Below, piece by piece: positions 1 to 11,148 of a stretch of DNA of 64,000 nt. The DNA is taken from positions 1 through 64,000 of the forward strand of contig NZ_JACJSI010000012.1 in assembly GCF_014698065.1 (NCBI RefSeq), read 5' to 3'. Position numbers and translations under genes: made by a program. Numbering within the stretch: the first letter of the stretch is position 1; every line of letters begins with the position of its first letter. This DNA is from Nostoc flagelliforme FACHB-838. GTDB lineage: Bacteria; Cyanobacteriota; Cyanobacteriia; Cyanobacteriales; Nostocaceae. A model generated the notes under the pieces. The model did no database searches and had not been told where the DNA came from. It worked only from the letters and a program-made list of their open reading frames with translations.

Positions 1-290
1 AAATCTTGATAATTCTAGATAACGCTAGTTACCATAAAAAGAAAACTATATTGGCAGAGATTGAAAAAAACTTACCAAATATTCAACTATATTTTCTGCC
101 TGAGTATAGCCCAGATTTGAATTTAGCCGAACTTGTATGGCATTCGGCGAAAGAATACATATCTCATCGCCTATTTAAATCAGTAGAGGAACTGAAAAAC
201 TTATTAAATAGGTTGTTAAATCAGGGAGAGTTAATAATTAGAGGGGGAAGAAAAATTAAAAATAAAGGTAATGCTGCTATTGCAAACTAA
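1..290 (+). CDS. IS630-family transposase, C-terminal part (cut by window edge)
   Basis: C-terminal part of a DDE transposase; the reading frame is open to the left edge, so the start lies outside the window. The second catalytic Asp is in ILDNASYH and the catalytic Glu in YSPDLNLAELVW, the usual end of the IS630/Tc1-like (DDE_3) domain. The protein ends with a basic tail shortly after the Glu helix, as in this family. The terminal inverted repeat of the element could not be identified in the following 400 bases. Family assignment is secure; whether the copy is functional cannot be judged from this part. Confidence 0.85.
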   Translation, partial: ILIILDNASYHKKKTILAEIEKNLPNIQLYFLPEYSPDLNLAELVWHSAKEYISHRLFKSVEELKNLLNRLLNQGELIIRGGRKIKNKGNAAIAN

Positions 291-685
291 ATGTGGAACA
301 GCTTAGCAGCAATCCAATCTAAATCTGATACTTGTGTAATACACTTACACAGTTCGCAAACTAGCAAAGAAGTGTTAGGAATCAGTTCCCAGTTATAAGC
401 ACTAATGAGGGCGCGGTGGTACTCCCTCTGGGCGATGATGTATAAATCAAAGAGTCAACGATGATCTAATTTAATTTCTGCTGCGTTGATAAAAAAGATT
501 TCAAAAAATCCTTTTGGGGGCTATATAGGCGCTATATATACCTCAACAACATAGTGCTTACAAGCAATTCAAAAAATCTCTGAAAAATATTGAAAAAGAT
601 CCACATCAGATCCAAGAAGCGGAAAGCTTGCTAGTTGATCTTCTCTCTATTTTTCTTTCCCTAAAGTAACAAAAGAGGGTTAATA
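291..685. other. Intergenic region with two possible gene remnants
   Basis: No intact gene. Two stretches look coding-like. On the minus strand, a frame is open from 454 down to a stop at 287-289 and would continue upstream past a TGA at 455-457. On the plus strand, a frame is open from 529 to a stop at 667-669 without an ATG, with a hydrophilic, helix-like composition (HSAYKQFKKSLKNIEKDP) and ending 16 bases before the next gene. Either could be a decayed gene beside the transposase, but both are short enough to be chance. Confidence 0.35.
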
Positions 686-1039
686 GTGGTTAACTGTCAA
701 ATAGCAGAGGTAGAGGTCAATGACTTGGGATTTGATTTAAATGTCGAAGCATATTTTGTCATTGCAGACACAACAGGTCAAAATCATTTTCGGGCTAACA
801 AGATAGTCCTTTGGTCGAATATATGGGGGGATGAACAACGGCTTTTCGATTTAGAAGATGAACTAGGTGACCAATTCTGGACAAACTATCAAATCCAGTT
901 ACTTTTTGATGAAAAAAATCAGCAAACAATTGAACTATCAGTATCTCAAACAGATGATTATACAGCGAGGTTAGAATTTTACCCATCCCTGAAAAGGTTT
1001 TTACCATCCATAGTTCCCTTTGCGGATAATGACTTTTAA
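686..1039 (+). CDS. Hypothetical protein, 117 aa
   Basis: Not recognised. A small acidic protein with alternating hydrophobic and charged residues suggesting beta structure (VEAYFVIADTTG, YQIQLLFDEKNQQTIELSV). No signal peptide or membrane segment. The GTG start has a purine-rich stretch (agaggg, 674-679) at normal spacing. It is probably a cytoplasmic accessory protein; there is no operon partner apart from the remnant frame ending just upstream. Existence as a gene is likely from length and start signal, but the function is unknown. Confidence 0.55.
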   Translation: MVNCQIAEVEVNDLGFDLNVEAYFVIADTTGQNHFRANKIVLWSNIWGDEQRLFDLEDELGDQFWTNYQIQLLFDEKNQQTIELSVSQTDDYTARLEFYPSLKRFLPSIVPFADNDF

Positions 1040-1181
1040 AAATTATTATCCAAACTGATTATGAATTATCAGCCAATCAAGCAGAATGGCAACCCTGACT
1101 CTTCGGAGCGCAAGCTATACCATAGTTAACAGTTAATAGTCAAGCAAGAATCATTGGCTATTTTGATAGCCCATAAGAAGC

Positions 1182-3026
1182 TTATCCACTTGTACTGTTA
1201 GCCATCCGGGAAGGTAGAAAACCGGGGTAACATTCTTTTCGACCTTTATTGCGTTGTTCGATGAGTTTTTCTAAACCTTTGAGACGGTCTTGTAAGCCTC
1301 TTAGAACACCAATAGCTCGAAAGTCTTGAAAACTATTCACACCGAAATCTGTAAATGCCTTGGGATCTTGCTTGGTGCCAATTACTGCCATGACGTTAAC
1401 CTGAGCAAACGTTGCCTCAATGCCAGGTAGGAAACTAGTGAGGCTATTCTCGTCCCGGATGATTCCTTTGATAGTTGGAATAGGCTGGTAGATAGCTCCT
1501 GGCATATTAGGAATAAAAGCCATGTATTGGTATTGAATCCAGGCAATAGCTGAGTGTTGTGGTCCAGCAGTAAAAATGATTTGTGTCAGTAAATCAATCA
1601 ATTGGTCACGGTTGGTAAGACGGGGTGGCAGAGAAGCTACACCAAAACCCTGCTCACTAATGGGTCTTTGTAAAGCTTGTATCCAATTTTGAAGTTCAAA
1701 ATCCTCACGGATATCTCGGTTGGATTTGTAGTAAATTCCCACATATTGACTAACATATTCTTCTAAGGCTTTCCAAATTAACAACCCGTCATCACGATAG
1801 GGAAAATCTCTCAGTACAGAACGGTCATCAACACCTCGCTGGCGTAAATTAGTCGGAAGAGCAAAATTACTAAAGTTATTAAAAACTTGACTAACACCTT
1901 GATTTGCAAGGTTGCGCGAGCTTTCAAGAGTGCCTCCTAAAATGATATCTACTAATCCTCCAGGATTGATCAGTACCTGATCAGCAACAGCATTGATTGC
2001 CATTGTGAACTCAAAGTGGGGTTTTAGTAGCACATTCACGGGATGACGAGATGCTAGTTCACGAACAGTAGCTAGTGCAATGGGTTCTAAAACAAGATGG
2101 GTCTGCCCCAAGTGACGTACTAACTGATGGACATAAAAATCAGCCATCTGAGCGATCAGTTTCGCCAAAGTCCAGTCCACTCCATCCATTGGTGTCAAAA
2201 GCAGACTTGTTCCGGGAATTTGTCCTAGTTGGATGGCAATAGGGATTAAGCACGAATCCTTGCGACTCCTATCAGTATAATAGAGTGCGATTGGGGCAGC
2301 GAGAAATTTATTCTGTTTGGGGGTAACGGTATCGTTATCAAGTAACGCATAATCGGTGACAAAAAGATTTCCATTTTTAATGGCACTTTTGAGAGTTTCT
2401 CTAACGTACCCTCTTCTATATACCCTTCTGAGCACAGTTTGAAAAATCTCATCCGTTATTGAGAGTTTTTGAGTCAGACTGTAATTCAGTGCCAACACAT
2501 TGGTTAATTCCATTGGGTTGGGGCCGGAAAGCCGATGTTGTGCGAATGTGGCATCGCTTCGGAAGGTCTTAGCAACATCTGGTAAAGGTAAAACCGGAAA
2601 AACTGCTGCGTAGTCTTCCAACTTGAGAAATGACTGCGGATTCTGCAAAAATGCTTGTTGATTTGCTGCTATTTTTTCTGACAAAGTTGCACGATTATTG
2701 TTATACCCTTCAGAAAAAACCTCTTGAGCAGGTAAAGTTGCCACACGAACAGCAGTCGGTAGCCGCAATCCGACCTGATATTGTTGACGTGTTTGTTCTA
2801 GCTGCTGCTGACGCTCTTGCTGGCTTATCAGTGCTTCATGTTGCGGTAAAGTTGGGATCTGCGGATTGGCAGGAGGACTTGGCTTTGAAGAGGGAGTATC
2901 GCCTTTGACTAAGTTTTCCAAGCCAGGGGTACAGGCTAAACCTAATAGAGCTAGCATAGTACGGCGCGATAGGACGTATTGCTCTATTAATTGTTGGTGT
3001 CGTTGCTGTCGAGTTGGTAAGCCCAT
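1182..3026 (-). CDS. Lipoxygenase-family protein with altered iron ligands
   Basis: About 614 aa from the ATG at 3026, chosen over an upstream TTG (3062) because GGAGG lies 8 bases before it. The N-terminus has a twin-arginine-like segment (SRRTMLALLGLA), suggesting export. The catalytic region matches lipoxygenases: two iron-binding His in HLGQTH, then LASRHPVNVLLKPHFEFTM, AINAVADQVLINPGG, and a third His in GPQHSAIAW, followed by FIPNMPGAIYQP. Known lipoxygenases have Asn (or His/Ser) four residues after that His and end in Ile; here these are Ala (about residue 495) and Gly (NSTSG end). Lipoxygenases oxygenate polyunsaturated fatty acids at a non-haem iron; activity of this one is doubtful. 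No operon partner. Confidence 0.85.
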   Translation of the reverse strand: MGLPTRQQRHQQLIEQYVLSRRTMLALLGLACTPGLENLVKGDTPSSKPSPPANPQIPTLPQHEALISQQERQQQLEQTRQQYQVGLRLPTAVRVATLPAQEVFSEGYNNNRATLSEKIAANQQAFLQNPQSFLKLEDYAAVFPVLPLPDVAKTFRSDATFAQHRLSGPNPMELTNVLALNYSLTQKLSITDEIFQTVLRRVYRRGYVRETLKSAIKNGNLFVTDYALLDNDTVTPKQNKFLAAPIALYYTDRSRKDSCLIPIAIQLGQIPGTSLLLTPMDGVDWTLAKLIAQMADFYVHQLVRHLGQTHLVLEPIALATVRELASRHPVNVLLKPHFEFTMAINAVADQVLINPGGLVDIILGGTLESSRNLANQGVSQVFNNFSNFALPTNLRQRGVDDRSVLRDFPYRDDGLLIWKALEEYVSQYVGIYYKSNRDIREDFELQNWIQALQRPISEQGFGVASLPPRLTNRDQLIDLLTQIIFTAGPQHSAIAWIQYQYMAFIPNMPGAIYQPIPTIKGIIRDENSLTSFLPGIEATFAQVNVMAVIGTKQDPKAFTDFGVNSFQDFRAIGVLRGLQDRLKGLEKLIEQRNKGRKECYPGFLPSRMANSTSG

Positions 3027-3034
3027 TACATTAT

Positions 3035-3039
3035 CCTCC
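3035..3039 (-). promoter_or_regulatory. Shine-Dalgarno site deciding the lipoxygenase start
   Basis: The minus strand reads GGAGG here, 8 bases before the ATG at 3026. The longer frame starting with TTG at 3062 has no comparable site, so the shorter start is preferred. Confidence 0.75.
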
Positions 3040-3584
3040 ACAAAAACCATACTTTTCACCAATAAAAATCATACGGTGTCTGTCGTTTTTTGTGTTAAAC
3101 ATGATACTTATCTTTAAGCTGCAACATAGTTGATATTGCCTTTATTTTTGATTTTTCGATGCCACTTAATCAGTAACTCACCTTGGTTTAACAGTTTATC
3201 TAGTAGCAGGGCGGCCGCGTCATGTTAATAAACAAAGTCTATTCTCAATAGAGCTAAAATTAATGTCATTAACTTTTGCTTATTGCGAAAATTTTAGGCG
3301 TTGGCGTAGCCCGCCGCAGGCATCGCTTTAGGGCTTAAAAAATAATCAAGCACGAAAGGAAGGATTTTTTCGTTGGTTCTTAACCTTCGTTGTGATCAAG
3401 AGTAATTTAGATGCGTTTGCCCTAGACCTGTCCTAAAACTTGAAAACAAGTACACACAAGGCTTTGAGACCAACCCTTGCAGATTATCTGTCAACATAAT
3501 AATTAGGGTTTGATATCGTTACTGATAGTTTAAACAAGCAAAATACAGTTTTATAATTATAGGCGATCGCTATTATTGTCTAAT
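3040..3584. other. Intergenic region with a dispersed-repeat fragment
   Basis: No gene seen. Around 3300-3330 there is a GC-rich stretch (GGCGTAGCCCGCCGCAGGC) of the kind dispersed through Nostoc genomes, and a HIP1 octamer (GCGATCGC) lies at 3563-3570. The rest is AT-rich and featureless. Confidence 0.6.
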
Positions 3585-4310
3585 TTAAGTAACTCCTAAA
3601 ATCAGACTACCAATTCTCAACCTTACTAATCCACAAACCGTGAGAACTATATCATTGTAAACATCGCTTTTTAGTCGAAATCTGTGTGATACTATTTGAA
3701 AAATTTTCACCAATCTTATGAGATGCTCAATATATATCCGATTACTCAAAAATACTTTGTTTTATTGTTTTTGTGCATAACTTAATTCCTGGTTTCTTTT
3801 TTTTTGTAAAGAGTCTTTATATTTTTACCGCCTTGATATCCCTTGTCGCCTCCAAATACTTGTTTAATGTGAAATTTTATTGATTACGAAATAAATTTAT
3901 GTCCGCAGTTAGTACAGGTAAGCCTACTTATACATCGACAATATCTTGAGCTTCTGGAAGACCAAGAAACTGAGTTTTTCTAGTATGTTGTCTAATATTC
4001 CTGAATAGTATTTTTTTTGATCTTCTGGCTGTGATGGTCTATTTACAGGCTGTTATACGCTATCAACTAGTAGCTGAAATTTGGTTAAAATCTCTTGAAA
4101 AATTTTCAAAGCGCTATCTTTTTTTGAGACTTGTTCGAGTAAGCTAGCCGACAATATATCCCGGATAATTTTCCTCTAATAATGAAAATTATCATTTGCT
4201 TCGGTTTTGGAAATACCAAACAGCATTCCTAAAATTTCAAGTGATGGCATTTGTCTGAGGTAAAATAAGCATAATACTATTTTTTCAAAAATTAAATTCG
4301 ATTCCTATAT
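3585..4310 (-). pseudogene. Decayed IS5-type (DDE_Tnp_4) transposase
   Basis: Reading the minus strand in pieces recovers a recognisable cyanobacterial DDE transposase: MPSLEILGMLFGISKTEAND, then SASLLEQVSKKDSALKIFQE, then VFGGDKGYQGGKNI, then IYIEHLIRLVKIFQI, and a C-terminal VCGLVRLRIGSLILGVT before a TAA at 3585-3587. Several in-frame stops and frame changes separate these blocks, and the N-terminal third is not recoverable. This is an inactive insertion-sequence remnant. The order and spacing of the blocks match the intact family as I remember it; the outer limits are approximate. Confidence 0.8.
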
Positions 4311-4359
4311 AACTCCAGGTATTGTATTGCTATTTAAAGCCTATTAAGGTATTTGCTTC

Positions 4360-6112
<1,753 letters not shown>

Positions 6113-6145
6113 AACTACTGCTATAATTATATATGCTTCGCAGTT

Positions 6146-6219
6146 GGGGTTGTAGCTCAGTTGGATAGAGCGGACGCCTCCTAAGCGTCAGGTCGTGCGT
6201 TCGAATCGCACCAGTCCCG
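6146..6219 (+). tRNA. tRNA-Arg(CCU)
   Basis: 74 bases folding as a full cloverleaf. Acceptor arms 6146-6152 and 6212-6218 pair with one G-U, the discriminator base is G, the anticodon loop CTCCTAA gives anticodon CCU, and the T arm is GTGCG-TTCGAAT-CGCAC. CCA is not encoded. A TATAAT-like sequence lies at 6122-6129. Confidence 0.95.
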
Positions 6220-6331
6220 TTGTCTCAAGAGAGTTATACAGCAATTCGTAGGTTAGGACAGATGTGCTAACCTACCTTGTTTGTGCCTAATTGAAACGAG
6301 AATCACTATATAAAGTGGCTAGAACCCTTTG

Positions 6332-6493
6332 ATGAATCGTCCGATACAGGTTAGGATAATCCATCAATTAGAGGAAAAAACTCCAGGCACGCTCAATCGC
6401 GCTTTAGCGCAGAAATCAAGAAAATTTATATTTGGGCAGATTATCGAGGAGTTTGCTAATCTACTATCAACTGTTGTTTTTCTTTTAATTTAG
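6332..6493 (+). CDS. Possible small protein, 53 aa
   Basis: A short ATG-started frame between the tRNA and the YdcF-like gene, ending 37 bases before the latter. The N-terminal half is polar and basic (HQLEEKTPGTLNRALAQKSR) and the C-terminal half hydrophobic (FANLLSTVVFLLI). There is no convincing Shine-Dalgarno sequence and no recognised family. It may be a real small membrane-associated protein, a remnant, or chance. Confidence 0.3.
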   Translation: MNRPIQVRIIHQLEEKTPGTLNRALAQKSRKFIFGQIIEEFANLLSTVVFLLI

Positions 6494-6530
6494 AGAAAAT
6501 TTTGGACTGAGTAAATAAAGTTATTGAGCC

Positions 6531-7100
6531 TTGAATAAGCTACTCTTTACAGGTAAATCTTTTCGTTTTATGGCTTTTGTCCTACCATTAATCACTTGGT
6601 GGGGATACAAAGAAGTACAAAACCAATTTGTACAGCCGCAAGCAGTTGTAGTGTTGGGTGGTTCAACGAGACATTTAGAGCGAGAGAAGTTTACAGCAAA
6701 ATTCGTTCGTGAGCATCCAAATATACCCATTTGGATTACAGGCGGCAGCCCACGTACATTCACCCAACGAGTGTTTACCAAAGCTGGTGTTGATCCCAAA
6801 CGTTTACACTTGGATTATGAAGCAGTAGATACAGTTACTAATTTTACCACCTTGGTGGATGATTTGAATGCTCGCGGCATCAAGAGCGTTTATTTGATTA
6901 CTTCAGACTTTCACATGCGCCGGGCTTGTGTCATCGGCGAAATTATTTTGGGTAGTCGGGGTATTTATTTAAAACCGATACCAGTCCCTTCAGAAAAACC
7001 GCCTGAATCTATCGAAAAATCTATTCGTGATGGAGCTAGAGCCATAATTTGGTTAGTAACTGGTTACACTGGTGTGGATGCCGCTAAAAATAAGCGGTAA
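6531..7100 (+). CDS. YdcF-like protein (DUF218 family)
   Basis: 189 aa from a TTG, or 176 aa from the ATG at 6570; no strong ribosome site decides. An N-terminal hydrophobic segment (MAFVLPLITWWGY) is followed by the DUF218 fold: AVVVLGGSTRHLER, IPIWITGGSP, DTVTNFTTLVDDL, VYLITSDFHMRRA, and a C-terminal EKSIRDGARAIIWLV. DUF218 proteins are membrane-anchored with a Rossmann-like domain; some act in envelope or vancomycin-resistance contexts, but the reaction is generally unknown. It stands alone on the plus strand. Confidence 0.8.
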   Translation: MNKLLFTGKSFRFMAFVLPLITWWGYKEVQNQFVQPQAVVVLGGSTRHLEREKFTAKFVREHPNIPIWITGGSPRTFTQRVFTKAGVDPKRLHLDYEAVDTVTNFTTLVDDLNARGIKSVYLITSDFHMRRACVIGEIILGSRGIYLKPIPVPSEKPPESIEKSIRDGARAIIWLVTGYTGVDAAKNKR

Positions 7101-7556
7101 ATCATACTCAATTTGGATTTTTAAATTGAAAATCTTTCGACTCAGAAGGTTTATCGATTAGAAACAAGACAAATTATTCCAACTTTATATTGTATGATTT
7201 ATTGGCATTTGCATATTCGTCAATACAGACAAATTGAGAGAACTAATGCCAATGATCTTGATATTAACTCAGTAACAATAGGCACACCGAAGAATATTGC
7301 GAATTAGTGGGACGAACAAAAATTGACGCTCTTAGGGAAATGAAGACAAAACCGTCCTAGAAGTGCGTAGCTCTAAACTTCAAAGCAATTAACAACTTTT
7401 CCTCATTTGTTTCCTTAGTACATACTTTGCATCTACCAGAAACTTGAGCGGCGGCTTGGGCTACTCAAATCTATCTCTGTAGTTCCAGAAAAAAACGCCC
7501 CAAGTCCTCCCACAATTTGATACCCTAGCTTAAACAGATTTGAGAAAAATTAAAGC
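7101..7556. other. Intergenic region
   Basis: 456 bases without a recognisable gene, RNA or repeat. It should hold the promoter and leader of guaB3, but no clear -10/-35 pair can be chosen by eye. Confidence 0.6.
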
Positions 7557-8720
7557 GTGGAAATTCAACTTGGGCGGGGAAAAACAGCTCGCAGAGCTTA
7601 CGGAATAGATGAAATTGCTCTAGCCCCCGGTAACAGAACACTAGACCCCAGTTTGGCAGATACTAAATGGCGAATTGGCAATATTGAGCGAGAAATCCCG
7701 ATAATTGCCAGTGCAATGGATGGCGTAGTAGATGTTCGCATGGCTGTACGTTTGTCACAGTTAGGAGCATTAGGTGTCCTCAACTTAGAGGGGATTCAAA
7801 CTCGCTATGCTGATCCAGAGCCAATATTAGATCGGATTACCTCTGTGGGTAAAGATGAATTTGTTGCTCTGATGCAAGAACTCTATGCCGAACCAATAAA
7901 ACCGGAATTAATTGAACAACGTATTCAGGAAATTAAACAACAAGGTGGCATTGCGGCGGTGAGTGCGACTCCAGCCGGTGCAAGTAAATACGGTGAGGCG
8001 GTGGCAAAAGCTGGAGCAGATTTATTTTTTGTGCAGGCTACGGTAGTTTCTACTGCACATCTGTCACCAGAGTCTTTAGTACCACTTGATTTAGCAGAAT
8101 TTTGCCGTTCCATGCCCATCCCCGTGGTGTTGGGGAATTGCGTAACTTATGAAGTTACTTTGAATTTGTTAAAAGCTGGGGCGGCTGGGGTACTAGTAGG
8201 AATTGGGCCTGGTGCTGCTTGTACTTCTCGTGGAGTCTTAGGTGTTGGTGTACCACAGGCGACTGCGATCGCAGATTGTGCAGCAGCACGAGATGATTAC
8301 TACAAGGAAACTGGTAATTATATCCCTATTATTGCTGATGGCGGTTTAATCACTGGTGGCGACATTTGTAAATGCATCGCCTGTGGTGCTGATGGTGTGA
8401 TGATTGGTTCCCCCTTTGCCAGAGCCGCAGAAGCCCCAGGACGAGGTTATCATTGGGGTATGGCGACTCCCAGCCCTGTCTTGCCCCGTGGCACCCGCAT
8501 TCGTGTTGCCACCACTGGCAGCCTAGAGCAAATACTTATTGGCCCAGCAGGGCTAGATGATGGCACTCACAATCTTTTAGGAGCCTTAAAGACGAGCATG
8601 GGCACTTTAGGAGCTAAAAATATTAAAGAAATGCAGCAAGTGGAAGTTGTGATTGCGCCTTCGCTATTAACCGAGGGTAAAGTTTACCAAAAAGCTCAAC
8701 AATTAGGTATGGGGAAATAG
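7557..8720 (+). CDS. guaB3: GuaB3-type IMP dehydrogenase-related protein
   Basis: 387 aa, GTG start. A TIM-barrel of the IMPDH/GMP reductase superfamily: [40 protein letters not shown] (the catalytic Cys loop), [20 protein letters not shown] and [14 protein letters not shown]. It lacks the CBS pair of true GuaB and has the compact length of the GuaB3 group found in cyanobacteria and actinobacteria. The role is presumably in guanine nucleotide metabolism; whether it acts as an IMP dehydrogenase or a reductase cannot be read from sequence. It lies upstream of Yfr1 and trxA, a known cyanobacterial gene order. Confidence 0.9.
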   Translation: MEIQLGRGKTARRAYGIDEIALAPGNRTLDPSLADTKWRIGNIEREIPIIASAMDGVVDVRMAVRLSQLGALGVLNLEGIQTRYADPEPILDRITSVGKDEFVALMQELYAEPIKPELIEQRIQEIKQQGGIAAVSATPAGASKYGEAVAKAGADLFFVQATVVSTAHLSPESLVPLDLAEFCRSMPIPVVLGNCVTYEVTLNLLKAGAAGVLVGIGPGAACTSRGVLGVGVPQATAIADCAAARDDYYKETGNYIPIIADGGLITGGDICKCIACGADGVMIGSPFARAAEAPGRGYHWGMATPSPVLPRGTRIRVATTGSLEQILIGPAGLDDGTHNLLGALKTSMGTLGAKNIKEMQQVEVVIAPSLLTEGKVYQKAQQLGMGK

Positions 8721-8857
8721 AATTGGGGCATGGGGCATGGGTTATTTATTAATTCTTCTCCCTCTGCTTATCCGAACCATATTCTCCCCAATCCCCAATT
8801 CTTCAATAAATCTTTCCAGGCCCCTAAACAATTGCTGGAAAAATCCGATATCTCGCT

Positions 8858-8863
8858 TACAAT
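8858..8863 (+). promoter_or_regulatory. -10 element of the Yfr1 gene
   Basis: TACAAT, placed 7 bases before the expected first base of Yfr1. No well-spaced -35 is evident; TTGCTG at 8832-8837 is 20 bases upstream, longer than optimal. Confidence 0.55.
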
Positions 8864-8870
8864 AGAGATA

Positions 8871-8942
8871 GCGGAGACGAATGTTTCCGTTCACTCCTCA
8901 CACCACACTCCGCCCGGACTACTGTTCGGGCGGTTCCTTATG
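8871..8942 (+). ncRNA. yfr1: Yfr1 small RNA
   Basis: The hallmark single-stranded motif ACTCCTCACACCAC is present at 8893-8906. It is flanked by a 5' stem-loop (CGGA...TCCG, 8872-8889) and a 3' GC-rich hairpin (CCGCCCG, 8910-8916, with CGGGCGG, 8927-8933) followed by TTCCTT, which serves as terminator. Yfr1 is an abundant cyanobacterial RNA whose CU-rich motif base-pairs with target mRNAs, including porin mRNAs in Prochlorococcus. Its place between guaB and trxA is the conserved one. Both the 5' and 3' ends are estimated. Confidence 0.9.
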
Positions 8943-9059
8943 TTTATTTATAAATTTTAGAGCTTCTTTGCAAATGTACACCCTCGCACTGCCAAGCTAA
9001 GGTTTTTGCTATGGTAGAATTTTCACCAAGCTCAGATATTATTGGCGAAGGTTTTAGGC

Positions 9060-9383
9060 ATGTCAACAGCCGCACAAGTTACCGATTCTAGTTTCAAGCA
9101 AGAAGTACTCGACAGCGATGTACCCGTTTTAGTTGACTTTTGGGCACCCTGGTGCGGACCATGCCGTATGGTAGCTCCTGTTGTCGATGAAATCCACGAA
9201 CAGTACAAAGGTCAAATTAAGGTCGTCAAAGTCAATACGGATGAAAATCCTAATGTTGCTAGTCAGTACGGCATCCGCAGTATTCCTACATTAATGATTT
9301 TTAAAGATGGACAAAAAGTAGATATGGTCGTAGGGGCTGTACCTAAAAGTACATTAGCTTCCACTCTCGAAAAGTATCTTTGA
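9060..9383 (+). CDS. trxA: Thioredoxin
   Basis: 107 aa from the ATG at 9060; an upstream in-frame TTG at 9042 is less likely because homologues begin near [12 protein letters not shown]. The redox motif WCGPC sits in [16 protein letters not shown], the cis-Pro is in SIPTLMIF, and the length is standard. It reduces disulfides of target enzymes, linking ferredoxin/NADPH-thioredoxin reductase electrons to metabolism. Transcribed downstream of Yfr1, with its own leader of about 115 bases. Confidence 0.97.
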   Translation: MSTAAQVTDSSFKQEVLDSDVPVLVDFWAPWCGPCRMVAPVVDEIHEQYKGQIKVVKVNTDENPNVASQYGIRSIPTLMIFKDGQKVDMVVGAVPKSTLASTLEKYL

Positions 9384-9447
9384 AACTCAATCGGCAATAA
9401 AATCCTCTTGAGTTATCCTTGTTGTTCTAACCTTAGGTTAATTTTTA

Positions 9448-9494
9448 TAAACAAGTTTGAGAAACGAGAAATTCGCGCCTCTCAAACTTGTTTA
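9448..9494. terminator. Inverted repeat between convergent trxA and marC
   Basis: 15 paired bases (9448-9462 with 9480-9494; core AAACAAGTTTGAGA and its complement) around a 17-base loop. Neither side has a strong T run, so it is a likely but imperfect bidirectional terminator for the two convergent genes. Confidence 0.6.
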
Positions 9495-9531
9495 CATTTG
9501 TATACAGTTTTAGAGTATTTTTAGGAGTTTT

Positions 9532-10125
9532 CTAGCTCAAAAATAACTCTCTAATTCCCGTACTACCAATTTCCACTGCTAGCGCCGCCAACAGAAAGCC
9601 CAAAAGTTGAGTCACAATTACTCCACCTTCTGCACCAATCCACTGGTCAATCAGATTTGCTAAACGCAAAATCAACCAAGTAATCAACATTGCCCCTAAA
9701 ATACCTACCGCTACAGCAATATGCGGACTCTGTGATTTCGACATCAGCAACATCACCGTCGTCAAAGTCCCCGGCCCCGCTAGTAGTGGTAAAGCTAGTG
9801 GAGTAATTGCGACATCGCGTCCTTCCTCAATAATCGGCTGGTCTAATTCTCCCTGTAACATTTTCAAAGCTATTAACAGCAACAATAGTCCTCCTGCTAT
9901 TCGCAAAGAGCCGATACTGATTTCCAAGTAATTTAAAATTATTTGCCCAGCAAAGGCAAATAGCAAAAGAACTGCGATCGCAACGATAATTGCTTTATCT
10001 ATAACTTTGTTTCTTTGGTCTGGCATCATGCCCTTAGTCAAAACTAAAACAATCGGTATATTGCCCACGGCATCCGCCAAGACAAACACAGCGATAAATG
10101 TTTGAATGAGAATAGAAATATCCAC
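9532..10125 (-). CDS. MarC family integral membrane protein
   Basis: 197 aa, almost entirely hydrophobic, with about six membrane segments. Family motifs are at the N-terminus (FIAVFVLADAVGNIPIVLVL) and the middle (PLALPLLAGPGTLTTVMLLM), as in MarC/UPF0056 proteins. These were once linked to multiple antibiotic resistance, but the substrate is unknown. Monocistronic and convergent with trxA. Confidence 0.88.
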   Translation of the reverse strand: MDISILIQTFIAVFVLADAVGNIPIVLVLTKGMMPDQRNKVIDKAIIVAIAVLLLFAFAGQIILNYLEISIGSLRIAGGLLLLLIALKMLQGELDQPIIEEGRDVAITPLALPLLAGPGTLTTVMLLMSKSQSPHIAVAVGILGAMLITWLILRLANLIDQWIGAEGGVIVTQLLGFLLAALAVEIGSTGIRELFLS

Positions 10126-10335
10126 AGTAGACAGCTTTTATCAAGGTTTGATCACAACCTAATCTTTATCTTGCTCAGTTTGCTATAACCCAGAGGAAGA
10201 TTAAGATCAGTAATAAAACAACTCTGGTAAAGAAAATCTTGGCTGAGGCATTTCTAATTAAGTTCCACAGATGTTGAAGTAGCGATATATTTTGATAATC
10301 TCTTTTCCATCAATCAACTGTTCGTTGTTGAATCT

Positions 10336-11148
10336 ATGAAGCCTTATTTAGCCGCCGCTATTCAATTGACCAGTGTGCCTGATCTACAGAAAAATTTGGC
10401 ACAGGCAGAAGAATTAATAGAGCTTGCCGTGCGTCAAGGTGCTGAATTGGTAGGTTTGCCAGAAAACTTTTCCTATATGGGAGAAGAAAAAGACAAACTC
10501 GCGCAAGGTGATGCGATCGCTCTTGAAAGTGAAAAATTTCTCAAAAAAATGGCTCAACGCTTTCAAATTACGATCTTGGGCGGCAGCTTTCCAGTTCCAG
10601 TAGACAATACAGGCAAAGTTTATAACACCACTCTACTTATCGACCCAAACGGTCAAGAACTTGCCCGTTACTACAAAGTACACCTATTTGATGTTGATGT
10701 CCCCGACGGCAACACCTATCGGGAATCCAGCACGGTTGTAGCTGGTACACAACTACCCCCCGTCCATTTCTCAGAAAAACTCGGTAATTTAGGTCTTTCT
10801 ATTTGTTATGATGTCCGCTTCCCTGAACTGTATCGACATCTGGCAGATAAGGGAGCTGATATTATCTTTATTCCCGCCGCCTTTACCGCCTTTACTGGCA
10901 AAGACCACTGGCAAGTACTACTACAAGCCAGAGCCATCGAAAATACCGCTTACGTCATTGCTCCTGCCCAAACAGGCAATAACTACGGTCGCCGTCTAAC
11001 CCACGGTCACGCCGTTATTATCGACCCTTGGGGCGTAATTTTAGCCGATGCCGGGGAAAAACCGGGAATTGCGATCGCAGAAATCAAGCCCACTAGGCTC
11101 GAACAAGTTCGCCGTCAAATGCCTTCTTTACAACATCGCGTGTTCTAG
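10336..11148 (+). CDS. Nitrilase-superfamily amidase (Nit1/Nit2-like)
   Basis: 270 aa, a complete carbon-nitrogen hydrolase. The Glu-Lys-Cys triad is visible: Glu in GLPENFSYM, Lys in RYYKVHLFDVDVP, Cys in LSICYDVRFPELYR. The DVDVPDG and GRRLTHGHAVIIDPWG segments fit the branch that includes deaminated glutathione amidase and omega-amidase. The likely role is hydrolysis of a small amide in metabolite repair; the exact substrate is inferred only. It stands alone between marC (divergent) and the aldolase terminator. Confidence 0.87.
   Translation: MKPYLAAAIQLTSVPDLQKNLAQAEELIELAVRQGAELVGLPENFSYMGEEKDKLAQGDAIALESEKFLKKMAQRFQITILGGSFPVPVDNTGKVYNTTLLIDPNGQELARYYKVHLFDVDVPDGNTYRESSTVVAGTQLPPVHFSEKLGNLGLSICYDVRFPELYRHLADKGADIIFIPAAFTAFTGKDHWQVLLQARAIENTAYVIAPAQTGNNYGRRLTHGHAVIIDPWGVILADAGEKPGIAIAEIKPTRLEQVRRQMPSLQHRVF

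Noticed and set aside
8730..8960. 76-codon frame between guaB3 and trxA
   Set aside because: It covers the Yfr1 RNA and repeat DNA; the sequence is explained by the RNA.
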